Source: Alistipes sp. (lineage in GTDB: Bacteria; Bacteroidota; Bacteroidia; Bacteroidales; Rikenellaceae). From it: DNA of 7,396 bases. Under the pieces are notes generated by a model that was given only the letters and a program-made list of their open reading frames with translations, searched no databases and was not told the DNA's origin. The stretch lies in NCBI GenBank assembly GCA_017391665.1, contig JAFOXS010000107.1, forward strand, positions 1 to 7,396, in the 5' to 3' direction. The position numbers and the translations under genes are program-made. This document shows positions 1 through 6,944 of the stretch, one piece after another. The first letter of the stretch is position 1, and the number at the start of each line of letters is the position of its first letter.

Positions 1-446
1 CCAAGGCTGTGGATATCGAGAAGAATGCAATGACCGAGATCTCGCTCGCAGGCAAGCAGGCTGTAGCCAAGATCAAGGCCGAGATCGAGAATATGATCGT
101 TACCAAGAGCCTTAGCCAGGGTGTGAAGAGCGCAAATCTCGATCCTTCATTCATCAAGGATATGTTGCTCGCTGTAGCCAAGGGCTGGAACAACGGTGCC
201 AAGGCTGAGTTGTCGGCTCTTTTGCCCGAGGCTAAGAAGGCTGAGCTGGGTGAGGCTATGGAGGCTGCTGCCAAGTCGCTTCTCTCGGAGGGTATCGAGG
301 TTGGCTACTCTGCCGATGTCAAGAGCGGTTTCAAGGTTGGCGAGAAGAATGGCGGTTACTACATCTCATTCTCTGACGAGAGCGTAGAGGCACTCCTGGG
401 TGGTTATCTGCGTGAGAAGGTGGCTCAACTTATCTTTAAGGCATAG
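1..446 (+). CDS. atpE: V-type ATPase subunit E, C-terminal part (5' truncated by window edge)
   Basis: Peripheral-stalk subunit of the V-type ATPase; it ties the A/B head to the membrane stator so that the head does not turn with the rotor. The frame is open to the left edge (first whole codon at position 3) and ends with TAG at 444-446, giving about 147 residues. Family members are usually near 200 residues, so roughly the first quarter, the long N-terminal stalk helix, lies outside. What is visible is an alpha-helical stretch rich in K, E and A, then the C-terminal globular end with the segment GGYYISFSDESVEALLGGYL and a hydrophobic finish (VAQLIF), typical of subunit E. The GTG at 9 and ATG at 30 are internal codons, not starts. 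Identification rests on this C-terminal pattern plus position just before DUF2764 and subunit A. The next gene starts 5 bases after the stop. The symbol follows V-type naming and is not the F-type ring subunit of the same name. Confidence 0.88.
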   Translation, partial: KAVDIEKNAMTEISLAGKQAVAKIKAEIENMIVTKSLSQGVKSANLDPSFIKDMLLAVAKGWNNGAKAELSALLPEAKKAELGEAMEAAAKSLLSEGIEVGYSADVKSGFKVGEKNGGYYISFSDESVEALLGGYLREKVAQLIFKA

Positions 447-451
447 TTTCC

Positions 452-1312
452 ATGTTTGGCAATAAGAATTATTACTGTTTGGTAGCCGGACTGCGTGAGT
501 ACACGCTTGATGCCGACACCAAGGGCTTCGACGCTCGCGAGATTATCGCCGAGATTGAGGAGGAGCTCTCGGGTGCCGATCTGAAGGCTGTGCATCTGCT
601 CTACGGCTATTACGACTGCGAGAATATCATCGCTCTGCGCTCTGGGCGCGAGGCGTTCAATCCGCTGGGTAACCTTACCCGTGAGGAGCTGGAGGCCGAG
701 CTCGAGGAGCCTAAGCGATTGCCTTCACGCGTGGCTCGTGTTATCAAGGCTTATGCCGCTGCCGAGAAGGCCGATGCTGATGCCGAGGATAACGAGTGGG
801 CAAAGGGCATAAATCTGGAGCAGTCGTTCGAACGCTCGCTCTTTGAGGCATACTACGAGGAGTGCGCCCTCTCGGGCAGCCGCTTCCTTCGCGAGTGGGC
901 CGCTTTCGACCGTACGTTGCGTAATATCTCTGCTGCTGCCGTGGCTCGCTCTCTGGGTCGCGCGGTTGCAGGCGTTACCGTAGGCAAGGGCGATGTTGTG
1001 GAGCAACTCCAGCGTTCATCAGCAGCCGACTTCGGACTGCGTGGTGAATTGCTCTATATCGATGCTGTCATTGCGGCTGTGAACGACGAGCAGAACATTG
1101 TGGAGAAGGAGCATAAGATTGACCTTGTCCGCTGGGATCAGGCCGTTGATCTGGCTGCACGTGACTACTTCGATATTAACGCTATACTGTCGTACCTGGT
1201 GCGTGTGAACATCGTGGCACGCTGGGCACTGCTTGATCCCAAGCGTGGTCGCGCAATGCTCGACCGCATCATGGCGGAGCTCGACGGCAAGGAACTGGTA
1301 AATAAACAATAA
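452..1312 (+). CDS. DUF2764 family protein, V-ATPase-operon accessory protein (possible subunit C/d analogue)
   Basis: Function not established. The 286-residue protein has the N-terminal pattern of the DUF2764 family (NYYCLVAGL near residues 6-14) and sits between subunits E and A, the position this family holds in V-ATPase operons of Bacteroidetes, chlamydiae and spirochetes (from memory). It has no signal peptide and no membrane segment, and is predicted mostly helical and acidic, so it should be cytoplasmic. Two segments resemble the helical repeats of the AC39/subunit C family: residues 152-170 (FDRTLRNISAAAVARSLGR) and residues 240-262 (FDINAILSYLV, then an Arg/Trp-containing helix). 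AC39 proteins cap the ring and hold the D shaft. With no separate C/d gene in view, I infer that it may fill that role; this is a hypothesis, and a chaperone or assembly factor is possible too. The ATG at 452 lies 5 bases after the atpE stop; no clear Shine-Dalgarno is present. The gap to subunit A is 18 bases. Confidence 0.85.
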   Translation: MFGNKNYYCLVAGLREYTLDADTKGFDAREIIAEIEEELSGADLKAVHLLYGYYDCENIIALRSGREAFNPLGNLTREELEAELEEPKRLPSRVARVIKAYAAAEKADADAEDNEWAKGINLEQSFERSLFEAYYEECALSGSRFLREWAAFDRTLRNISAAAVARSLGRAVAGVTVGKGDVVEQLQRSSAADFGLRGELLYIDAVIAAVNDEQNIVEKEHKIDLVRWDQAVDLAARDYFDINAILSYLVRVNIVARWALLDPKRGRAMLDRIMAELDGKELVNKQ

Positions 1313-1330
1313 AAACTACATAGAACATAA

Positions 1331-3088
1331 ATGAAAACTTTAGGACGTGTAAACGGTATCATCTCGAACATCGTGATCGTTAAGGCCGACGGCGCTGTGG
1401 GTCAGAACGAGATCTGCTATGTTTATTGCGGTGATACACGAATGATGGCCGAGGTCATCAAGGTCATAGGCGATGATGCCTATGTGCAGGTGTACGATAG
1501 TACCCGAGGCTTGAAGATCGGCGACAAGGTGGAGTTCATGGGCCACATGCTTGAGGCTACGCTGGCTCCGGGTCTGCTGTCGCGCAACTACGATGGTCTG
1601 CAGAACGATTTGGAGAAGATGGACGGTCTGTTCATCGCTCGCGGATCGATCACCGAGCCCATCGACTTCGAGCGCAAGTGGGAGTATACTCCCCTGGCAA
1701 ATGTTGGCGATAAGGTAACTGCTGGTGACTGGCTTGGCCAGGTTAAGGAGCAGTGGGTTGATCACAAGATCATGGTTCCCTTCGTTATGCAGGGCACCTA
1801 CACCGTAAAGAGCCTCACTCCCGCTGGCGAGTACAAGGTGACCGATACAATCGCAGTGCTGGCTGATAAGGATGGCAACGAGTATAACGTTACGATGGTG
1901 CAGAAGTGGCCCGTCAAGACTCCTATCCGCTGCTATGTTGAGAAGCCTCGTCCCTCTCGCGTTATGGAGACGGGTGTTCGCGCTATCGATACTTTCAACC
2001 CCATTGCTGAGGGTGGTACCGGCTTTATCCCTGGTCCCTTCGGTGCTGGTAAGACCGTGCTTCAGCACGCCATCTCTAAGCAGGCTGAGGCAGACGTTAT
2101 CATCATCGTAGCGTGCGGTGAGCGTGCTAACGAGGTTGTGGAGATCTTCGCCGAGTTCCCCGAGCTCATCGACTCTCGTACAGGTCACAAGCTTATGGAG
2201 CGTACCATCATCATCTGTAACACCTCTAACATGCCCGTTGCGGCTCGTGAGACATCAGTATATACCGGTATGACAATTGGTGAGTACTACCGTGCTATGG
2301 GTCTTAAGGTGTTGGTTATGGCAGACTCTACTTCACGTTGGGCACAGGCTCTTCGTGAGATGTCAAACCGTCTGGAGGAGCTTCCCGGTCAGGATGCGTT
2401 CCCCATGGACCTTTCAGCTATCATCGCAGGTTTCTATGCACGTACAGGCTTGGTTAAGCTCAACAACGGCCAGACAGGTTCTGTAACATTCCTTGGTACC
2501 GTATCACCCGCAGGTGGTAACCTTAAGGAGCCCGTTACCGAGTCAACAAAGAAGGCTGCACGTTGCTTCTACGCACTTTCACAGGGTCGTGCCGACTCGA
2601 AGCGTTATCCCGCTATCGACCCGCTGGATTCATACTCGAAGTATCTGGAGTATCCCGAGGTAGCATCATATCTTGACGAGCACATCGGCAAGGATTGGGT
2701 TAGCAAGGTTTACGAGGGTAAGACCATCGTACAGCGTGGTAAGGAGGCTAACGACCAGATCAACATCCTGGGTGATGACGGTGTGCCCATCGAGTATCAC
2801 GAGCGTTTCTGGAAGAGCGAGTTGCTGGACTTCGTGATCCTGCAGCAGGATGCATTCGATAGCATCGATGCCAACTGCCCCATCGAGCGTCAGAAGATGA
2901 TGTACGAGATGGTACTCGACGTATGCCACAAGTCGTTCTCATTCACCGATTTCGAGGCTTGCTCACGTTATTTCAAGGGCCTTATCAACCTCTTCCGCCA
3001 GATGAACTATTCGGAGTGGCAGAGCGAGAAGTTCTTCGACTACAAGCGTCAGATCGAGGAGTCAGTAAGTAATCAACTCTCTAAATAG
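1331..3088 (+). CDS. atpA: V-type ATPase catalytic subunit A
   Basis: Catalytic subunit of the A3B3 head; it hydrolyses ATP (EC 7.1.2.2 if protons, 7.2.2.1 if sodium) to drive rotation, or makes ATP in reverse. At 585 residues it is full length for the family. In order: N-terminal beta barrel (about 1-70, with VQVYDSTRGL), the A-subunit-specific bulge domain (about 110-190), nucleotide-binding core, and helical C-terminal domain. Visible motifs: Walker A GPFGAGKT at 235-242 with Lys241; GER at 263-265 with the catalytic Glu264; the family signature NTSNMPVAARE at 297-307; Walker B LVMAD at 328-332 followed by STSRWA. All key residues are intact, so the enzyme should be active. Residues 88-94 read DGLQNDL where archaeal and eukaryotic forms usually have DG(I/L)QRPL, a local divergence. 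The ATG at 1331 follows an A-rich leader without a Shine-Dalgarno; translation probably depends on low structure there. Subunit B follows after 8 bases. Confidence 0.98.
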   Translation: MKTLGRVNGIISNIVIVKADGAVGQNEICYVYCGDTRMMAEVIKVIGDDAYVQVYDSTRGLKIGDKVEFMGHMLEATLAPGLLSRNYDGLQNDLEKMDGLFIARGSITEPIDFERKWEYTPLANVGDKVTAGDWLGQVKEQWVDHKIMVPFVMQGTYTVKSLTPAGEYKVTDTIAVLADKDGNEYNVTMVQKWPVKTPIRCYVEKPRPSRVMETGVRAIDTFNPIAEGGTGFIPGPFGAGKTVLQHAISKQAEADVIIIVACGERANEVVEIFAEFPELIDSRTGHKLMERTIIICNTSNMPVAARETSVYTGMTIGEYYRAMGLKVLVMADSTSRWAQALREMSNRLEELPGQDAFPMDLSAIIAGFYARTGLVKLNNGQTGSVTFLGTVSPAGGNLKEPVTESTKKAARCFYALSQGRADSKRYPAIDPLDSYSKYLEYPEVASYLDEHIGKDWVSKVYEGKTIVQRGKEANDQINILGDDGVPIEYHERFWKSELLDFVILQQDAFDSIDANCPIERQKMMYEMVLDVCHKSFSFTDFEACSRYFKGLINLFRQMNYSEWQSEKFFDYKRQIEESVSNQLSK

Positions 3089-3092
3089 GTGA
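3087..3092 (+). promoter_or_regulatory. Probable ribosome binding site for atpB
   Basis: AGGTGA begins inside the TAG stop codon of atpA and ends 4 bases before the atpB ATG at 3097. It matches the 3' half of the consensus AGGAGGTGA with suitable spacing. The overlap with the upstream stop would let ribosomes ending atpA restart on atpB, helping keep A and B at the equal copy number needed in the head. Most other starts in this cluster lack such a match. Confidence 0.5.
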
Positions 3093-3096
3093 AGCA

Positions 3097-4416
3097 ATGA
3101 CAACACGAGCATTTCAAAAAGTATATACAAAGATTGACAATATCACCAAGGCAACCATCACACTGCGCGCTACGGGCGTAGGTAACGATGAGTTGGCAAC
3201 CGTTGGCGGCAAGCTGGCGCAGGTGGTAAAGATTATGGGCGAGAACGTTACGTTGCAGGTATTTGCCGGCACCGAGGGTCTTGCCACAAACTCTGAGGTA
3301 GTGTTCCACGGTGAGGCTCCCAAGTTGCGCGTGTCGGATAACCTGGCAGGTCGCTTCTTCAACGCCTACGGTGAGCCTTTGGAGGGCGGTGAGCCCATCG
3401 AGGGTGAGGCACGTGAGATCGGTGGTCCTACGGTGAATCCCTTCCGCCGTCTGCAGCCTTCAGAGTTGATCGCTACAGGTATTGCGGGTATCGACCTTAA
3501 CAATACCATCGTGTCGGGTCAGAAGATCCCCTTCTTCGCCGATCCCGACCAGCCCTATAACGCCGTGATGGCCAACGTGGCACTGCGTGCCAAGGCCGAC
3601 AAGATTATCCTCGGCGGTATGGGTCTAACGAACGACGACTTCCTCTACTTTAAGCAGGTCTTCGAGAATGCAGGTGCTTTGGACCGTATCGTATCGTTCG
3701 TAAATACTACTGAGAATCCTCCCGTAGAGCGTCTGTTGGTGCCCGATATGGCCTTGACAGCTGCGGAGTACTTCGCCGTTGATAAGGGTGAGAAGGTGTT
3801 GGTGCTTTTGACCGATATGACCCTTTACGCCGATGCTCTGGCTATCGTGTCAAACCGTATGGACCAGATTCCTTCGAAGGACTCTATGCCCGGTTCACTC
3901 TATTCAGACCTTGCAAAGATCTACGAGAAGGCCGTGCAGCTGCCTAACGGTGGTTCAATCACCATTATTGCCGTGACAACGCTGTCGGGTGGTGATATTA
4001 CTCACGCTATTCCTGATAATACGGGTTACATCACCGAGGGACAGTTGTTCCTGCGTAACGACTCAGATACCGGTAAGGTTATCGTCGATCCGTTCCGCTC
4101 GCTCTCTCGTCTGAAGCAGCTCGTAATTGGTAAGAAGACTCGCGAGGATCATCCTCAGGTGATGAATGCCTGCGTACGTCTGTATGCCGATGCTGCCAAT
4201 GCAAAGACCAAGCTCGAGAACGGTTTCGACCTCTCGGACTACGATGAGCGTGCATTGCAGTTTGCCCACGACTATTCGGAGAAGTTGCTTGCTATCGACG
4301 TAAACATCGAGATCGAGCAGATGCTTGACACTGCATGGACTCTGTTTGGCAAATACTTCTCGAAGGACGAGGTTGCTATCAAGGCAGAACTTATCGAAAA
4401 GTACTGGAAAGCGTAA
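3097..4416 (+). CDS. atpB: V-type ATPase regulatory/non-catalytic subunit B
   Basis: Second subunit of the A3B3 head. It binds nucleotide at the non-catalytic interface and supplies the arginine finger to the catalytic site on A. The 439 residues are slightly short for the family (about 430-460 in bacteria). As expected for B, there is no true P-loop: residues 141-155 (GQKIPFFADPDQPYN) occupy its place without a GxxxxGK(T/S). Conserved segments include LVLLTDMTLYADAL (Walker B-like strand), PGSLYSDLAKIYEKA, the ITHAIPDNTGYITEGQ segment, and SLSRL at 335-339, whose Arg338 is the expected arginine finger. Several usually rigid motifs are altered: DMTLY for DMTNY, PSKDSMPG for PGRRGYPG, and DPFRSLSRL for the usual leucine-proline lead-in. 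These fit the Bacteroidetes/Chlamydia/Borrelia-type branch as I remember it, not a decayed gene. The ATG at 3097 is supported by an AGGTGA just upstream. The gap to subunit D is 25 bases. Confidence 0.96.
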   Translation: MTTRAFQKVYTKIDNITKATITLRATGVGNDELATVGGKLAQVVKIMGENVTLQVFAGTEGLATNSEVVFHGEAPKLRVSDNLAGRFFNAYGEPLEGGEPIEGEAREIGGPTVNPFRRLQPSELIATGIAGIDLNNTIVSGQKIPFFADPDQPYNAVMANVALRAKADKIILGGMGLTNDDFLYFKQVFENAGALDRIVSFVNTTENPPVERLLVPDMALTAAEYFAVDKGEKVLVLLTDMTLYADALAIVSNRMDQIPSKDSMPGSLYSDLAKIYEKAVQLPNGGSITIIAVTTLSGGDITHAIPDNTGYITEGQLFLRNDSDTGKVIVDPFRSLSRLKQLVIGKKTREDHPQVMNACVRLYADAANAKTKLENGFDLSDYDERALQFAHDYSEKLLAIDVNIEIEQMLDTAWTLFGKYFSKDEVAIKAELIEKYWKA

Positions 4417-4441
4417 CGCCGAAAGGATATAGTAAAATACT

Positions 4442-5050
4442 ATGGCAATTAAATTTCAATATAATAAGACTTCGCTTGGCGAACTCGGCAAACAACTAAA
4501 GATGCGCCGTGCGGCACTCCCTACCATCAAGAGTAAGGAGTCGGCGTTGCGCTCCGAGGTGAAGCGAGCGAAGGATACCGCACGCGATTACCGCACACGT
4601 ATGGAGGCTCTGGCTTCGGAGTACGACTACATGGCGGCGCTGTGGGGAGAGTTCGATCAGTCGCTCGTCAGAGTGGCCGACGTTCAGCTCTCGGAGCAGA
4701 AGATCGCGGGCGTGAGAATACCCGTACTCGAGGATGTCTCGTTCGACGAGAAGGAGTACGACCTGTTCTCATCGCCGGTGTGGTATGCCGATGGAGTGGA
4801 TTTGCTCAGGCGTCTGGCCAAGCTGGGCATCGAGTATGAGGTTTACAATCGCAAGATGGAACTTCTCGATTATGCCCGCCGTAAGACCACGCAGAAGGTG
4901 AATCTCTACGAGAAGGTGCAGATTCCTGGTTATGAAGACGCCATTCGCAAGATCAAGCGCTTCATGGAGGATGAAGAAAACCTCTCAAAGTCGGCACAGA
5001 AGATTGTTAAAACTCGTCAACAGCAGGCTGCGGAGGGGTCTAAGTTATGA
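4442..5050 (+). CDS. atpD: V-type ATPase subunit D (central rotor shaft)
   Basis: Rotor shaft that turns inside the A3B3 head and transmits torque to the membrane ring. At 202 residues it has the normal family length. The N-terminal helix (about 3-65; YNKTSLGELGKQLKMRRAAL, then a run rich in K, R and E) and the C-terminal helix (about 125-195) are the two long arms of the expected antiparallel coiled coil. The middle (about 75-120) is the less conserved hairpin region that contacts the lower part of the shaft. No membrane segment or signal peptide is present. The ATG at 4442 is preceded by a weak AAAGGAT at 4422-4428, too far upstream (13 bases) to be an ideal ribosome site. The gene ends in an ATGA overlap with subunit I, which suggests coupled translation. 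Its usual partner, subunit F, is not seen nearby. V-type naming is used; F-type atpD is a different protein. Confidence 0.95.
   Translation: MAIKFQYNKTSLGELGKQLKMRRAALPTIKSKESALRSEVKRAKDTARDYRTRMEALASEYDYMAALWGEFDQSLVRVADVQLSEQKIAGVRIPVLEDVSFDEKEYDLFSSPVWYADGVDLLRRLAKLGIEYEVYNRKMELLDYARRKTTQKVNLYEKVQIPGYEDAIRKIKRFMEDEENLSKSAQKIVKTRQQQAAEGSKL
5047..5050 (+). promoter_or_regulatory. ATGA stop-start overlap coupling atpD and atpI
   Basis: The TGA stop of subunit D (5048-5050) overlaps the ATG start of subunit I (5047-5049) in the other frame. A 4-base overlap of this kind commonly couples translation of two genes by termination and restart. GGAGGGG-like bases at 5031-5038 (inside GCGGAGGGGTCT) provide a Shine-Dalgarno-like stretch about 9 bases upstream, supporting ATG 5047 over the later in-frame ATG at 5059. 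Confidence 0.6.
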
Positions 5051-6909
5051 TAGTAAGAATGTCACGTTACGACTTTGTGCTGCTGGCAGCGCAGAGTGAT
5101 GATTTTATCGCCCGTCTTCGCGAGTTGGGTCTGGTTGATATTACTACTACCGGCTGGGAGCCTCAGGAGAAGGATCGCCAGTTGGTTATGGATATCGACC
5201 ACTACCGCAAGGCTGTTGAGTCTTTGAAGGCCTTTGCCGCATCGGAGGAGTACACCTCATCGGAGGCTAAGTATGCGTGTGGTAAAGAGGCTTTTGAGGC
5301 ATACACTGATCTGCGTCAGCAGAAGACCGCCCTGCTGGGTGAGGTGGCACGTCTGGAGAAACTCGCCGAGGAGCTCAAGCCCTGGGGCGATTTCGAGGGT
5401 GATGGCCGCGAGCGCCTGGCTTCACAGGGTGTGGTGCTTCGTTACTATGTGGCGCAGACATCTACCTATGATGCACACGTGGCGGAGTGGGCTTTGGATC
5501 TCACCGTTGTGGAGATTGGTCGCGACTCATCGTCAGTATATTTTGTTGTTGTAACTACTCCGGGTGCCGAGGTTGTTATCGACGCTCAGGAGGTTAAGGC
5601 TCCGACGATGGATAGCCGTGCCGCTATGGCCGAGGCTGATGCTCGCCGCAAGGATGTCGCCGAGGTTAATGTCGCTTTGTCGGCATGTGCTGCAAGCGTT
5701 GATGCTATCGAGCAGGAGCTGGAGGCACTTACACAGCAGTTGCAGAATGTGAAGATTCACGGAACAGCATCGGAGGCTGCCGACGGTCGTCTGGTAGTTC
5801 TTGAGGGCTGGGCCGAGGAGGATAAGGCGCAGCAGGTGGATAAGCTGCTGGATGAGTATTCAGGTGTGGTATATCTGAAGCGTAACCCTACGCCCGAGGA
5901 TGACACCCCCGTAAAGCTGAAGAACAACCGCTTTGCGCGTCTGTTCGAGCTCATCGGCGCTATGTACGCCCTGCCCAAGTATGGCACGATGGATCTTACG
6001 CCCTTCTTTGCACCGTTCTATATGCTCTTCTTTGCGATCTGCTTGAACGATGCGGGTTATGGTGCAATCCTTCTGCTGGCAGGTATAGCACTCTTTATGA
6101 AGGGTGGTGCTTCGCTTAAGCAGGCCTCTTGCCTTACCATGTTCTGCGGTGGTGCAACCACGCTCTTTGGCTTGTACACAGGCTCGCTGTTTGGTATGAG
6201 CATCCCCGATATGTTGGGCTATGAGAGCATTGCCGAGTCGCCGTTCCTCGACTTCCAGAATCAGTTCTTCTCACTGGCGCTGGCGTTGGGTGTGGTGCAG
6301 ATTCTCTTCGGTATGCTGCTTAATATCTGCTTGCAGACCAAGCTCTTTGGCTTCACATCAACGTTCGGCCTTCTGGGATGGTTCATTATCCTTCTCTCGG
6401 GTTGCATCGCTGTGGGTCTTCCTATGCTCAATGAGAACCTCGCGATCTCATGGTTCACCGCTTCGTCGCCTGCCTTCTATGCAGCGATGGGCGTGGGTGC
6501 CGTGCTGATGCTTCTGCTCAATAACCTTAAGCGCAACCCGCTGATCAACCTGGGTTCGGGCTTGTGGGACGCATATAACAACGTCACAGGTCTGTTGAGC
6601 GACGTACTCTCATATATCCGTCTTTTCGCCATCGGTCTTTCGGGTGGTGTATTGGCACAGGTATTTAATTCGCTGGCTTTGGGTCTTACTGGTCTGGATG
6701 CAGGCATCGAGTCATTCGGTGTTGGCACCATCTTCCAGATCGTGGGTGCATCGGCTATCTTGCTTGTGGGCCACGGTATCAACCTCTTCATGTCGGCTAT
6801 CTCTTCGTTCGTTCATCCTATGCGTTTGACCTTCGTGGAGTTTTATAAGAATGCAGGCTTCGAGATGACTACTCGTTCGTTCGAGCCTCTTACAAATGAA
6901 AAGAAATAA
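5047..6909 (+). CDS. atpI: V-type ATPase subunit I (subunit a), membrane stator and ion channel
   Basis: Membrane stator subunit that forms the two ion half-channels against the K ring and anchors the peripheral stalk. The 620 residues match bacterial members. The N-terminal half (about 1-310) is cytoplasmic, with helical, coiled-coil-prone stretches near 55-115 and 190-240. The C-terminal half has about eight hydrophobic helices: near 320-333, 336-351, 361-383, 407-430, 441-461, 475-493, 516-545 and 560-588. The essential channel arginine is Arg525 in SDVLSYIRLFAIGLSGGVLA. The second conserved arginine, Arg593, lies in VHPMRLTFVEF with His590 three residues before, matching the His/Arg pair of yeast subunit a. 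The first membrane hairpin reads NDAGYG (334-339) where most homologues have GDAGYG. No signal peptide is evident. The start at 5047 overlaps the atpD stop. The K gene begins after a 35-base A/T-rich gap. Confidence 0.97.
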   Translation: MIVRMSRYDFVLLAAQSDDFIARLRELGLVDITTTGWEPQEKDRQLVMDIDHYRKAVESLKAFAASEEYTSSEAKYACGKEAFEAYTDLRQQKTALLGEVARLEKLAEELKPWGDFEGDGRERLASQGVVLRYYVAQTSTYDAHVAEWALDLTVVEIGRDSSSVYFVVVTTPGAEVVIDAQEVKAPTMDSRAAMAEADARRKDVAEVNVALSACAASVDAIEQELEALTQQLQNVKIHGTASEAADGRLVVLEGWAEEDKAQQVDKLLDEYSGVVYLKRNPTPEDDTPVKLKNNRFARLFELIGAMYALPKYGTMDLTPFFAPFYMLFFAICLNDAGYGAILLLAGIALFMKGGASLKQASCLTMFCGGATTLFGLYTGSLFGMSIPDMLGYESIAESPFLDFQNQFFSLALALGVVQILFGMLLNICLQTKLFGFTSTFGLLGWFIILLSGCIAVGLPMLNENLAISWFTASSPAFYAAMGVGAVLMLLLNNLKRNPLINLGSGLWDAYNNVTGLLSDVLSYIRLFAIGLSGGVLAQVFNSLALGLTGLDAGIESFGVGTIFQIVGASAILLVGHGINLFMSAISSFVHPMRLTFVEFYKNAGFEMTTRSFEPLTNEKK

Positions 6910-6944
6910 ATAACAAAAGTAAAATTTAATAAAACTAAACAATT
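6910..6944 (+). promoter_or_regulatory. A/T-rich leader before atpK, probable translation enhancer
   Basis: The longest gap in the cluster: 35 bases, 31 of them A or T, with no Shine-Dalgarno, hairpin or recognisable Bacteroidetes promoter (-7 TAnnTTTG). Unstructured A-rich leaders favour initiation in Bacteroidetes. A strong start here fits the need for about ten copies of K per enzyme against one of I. The role is inferred from composition and stoichiometry. Confidence 0.4.

Noticed and set aside
9..11. GTG at position 9 (or ATG at 30) as the start of a 145-residue gene
   Set aside because: The same frame is open to the left edge and codes for the interior of subunit E; the true start lies upstream of the window.
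1340..2188. Long minus-strand open frame of 282 codons opposite subunit A
   Set aside because: It lies wholly within the well-supported atpA gene, resembles no known family and has no ribosome site; it is a by-product of the codon bias of atpA. The other minus-strand frames in the window are the same kind of shadow.
3517..3561. Possible mutation or frameshift destroying the P-loop of atpB
   Set aside because: B subunits of V-type ATPases normally lack a functional P-loop; the frame is continuous and the flanking motifs are intact.
5234..5554. Plus-strand alternative-frame ORF inside atpI
   Set aside because: Arginine-rich, low-complexity translation fully covered by the N-terminal domain of subunit I; no start signal or family resemblance.
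6910..6944. Promoter or terminator between atpI and atpK
   Set aside because: No TAnnTTTG or -33 TTTG pair and no inverted repeat followed by a T run was found; A/T richness alone is better read as a translation leader.
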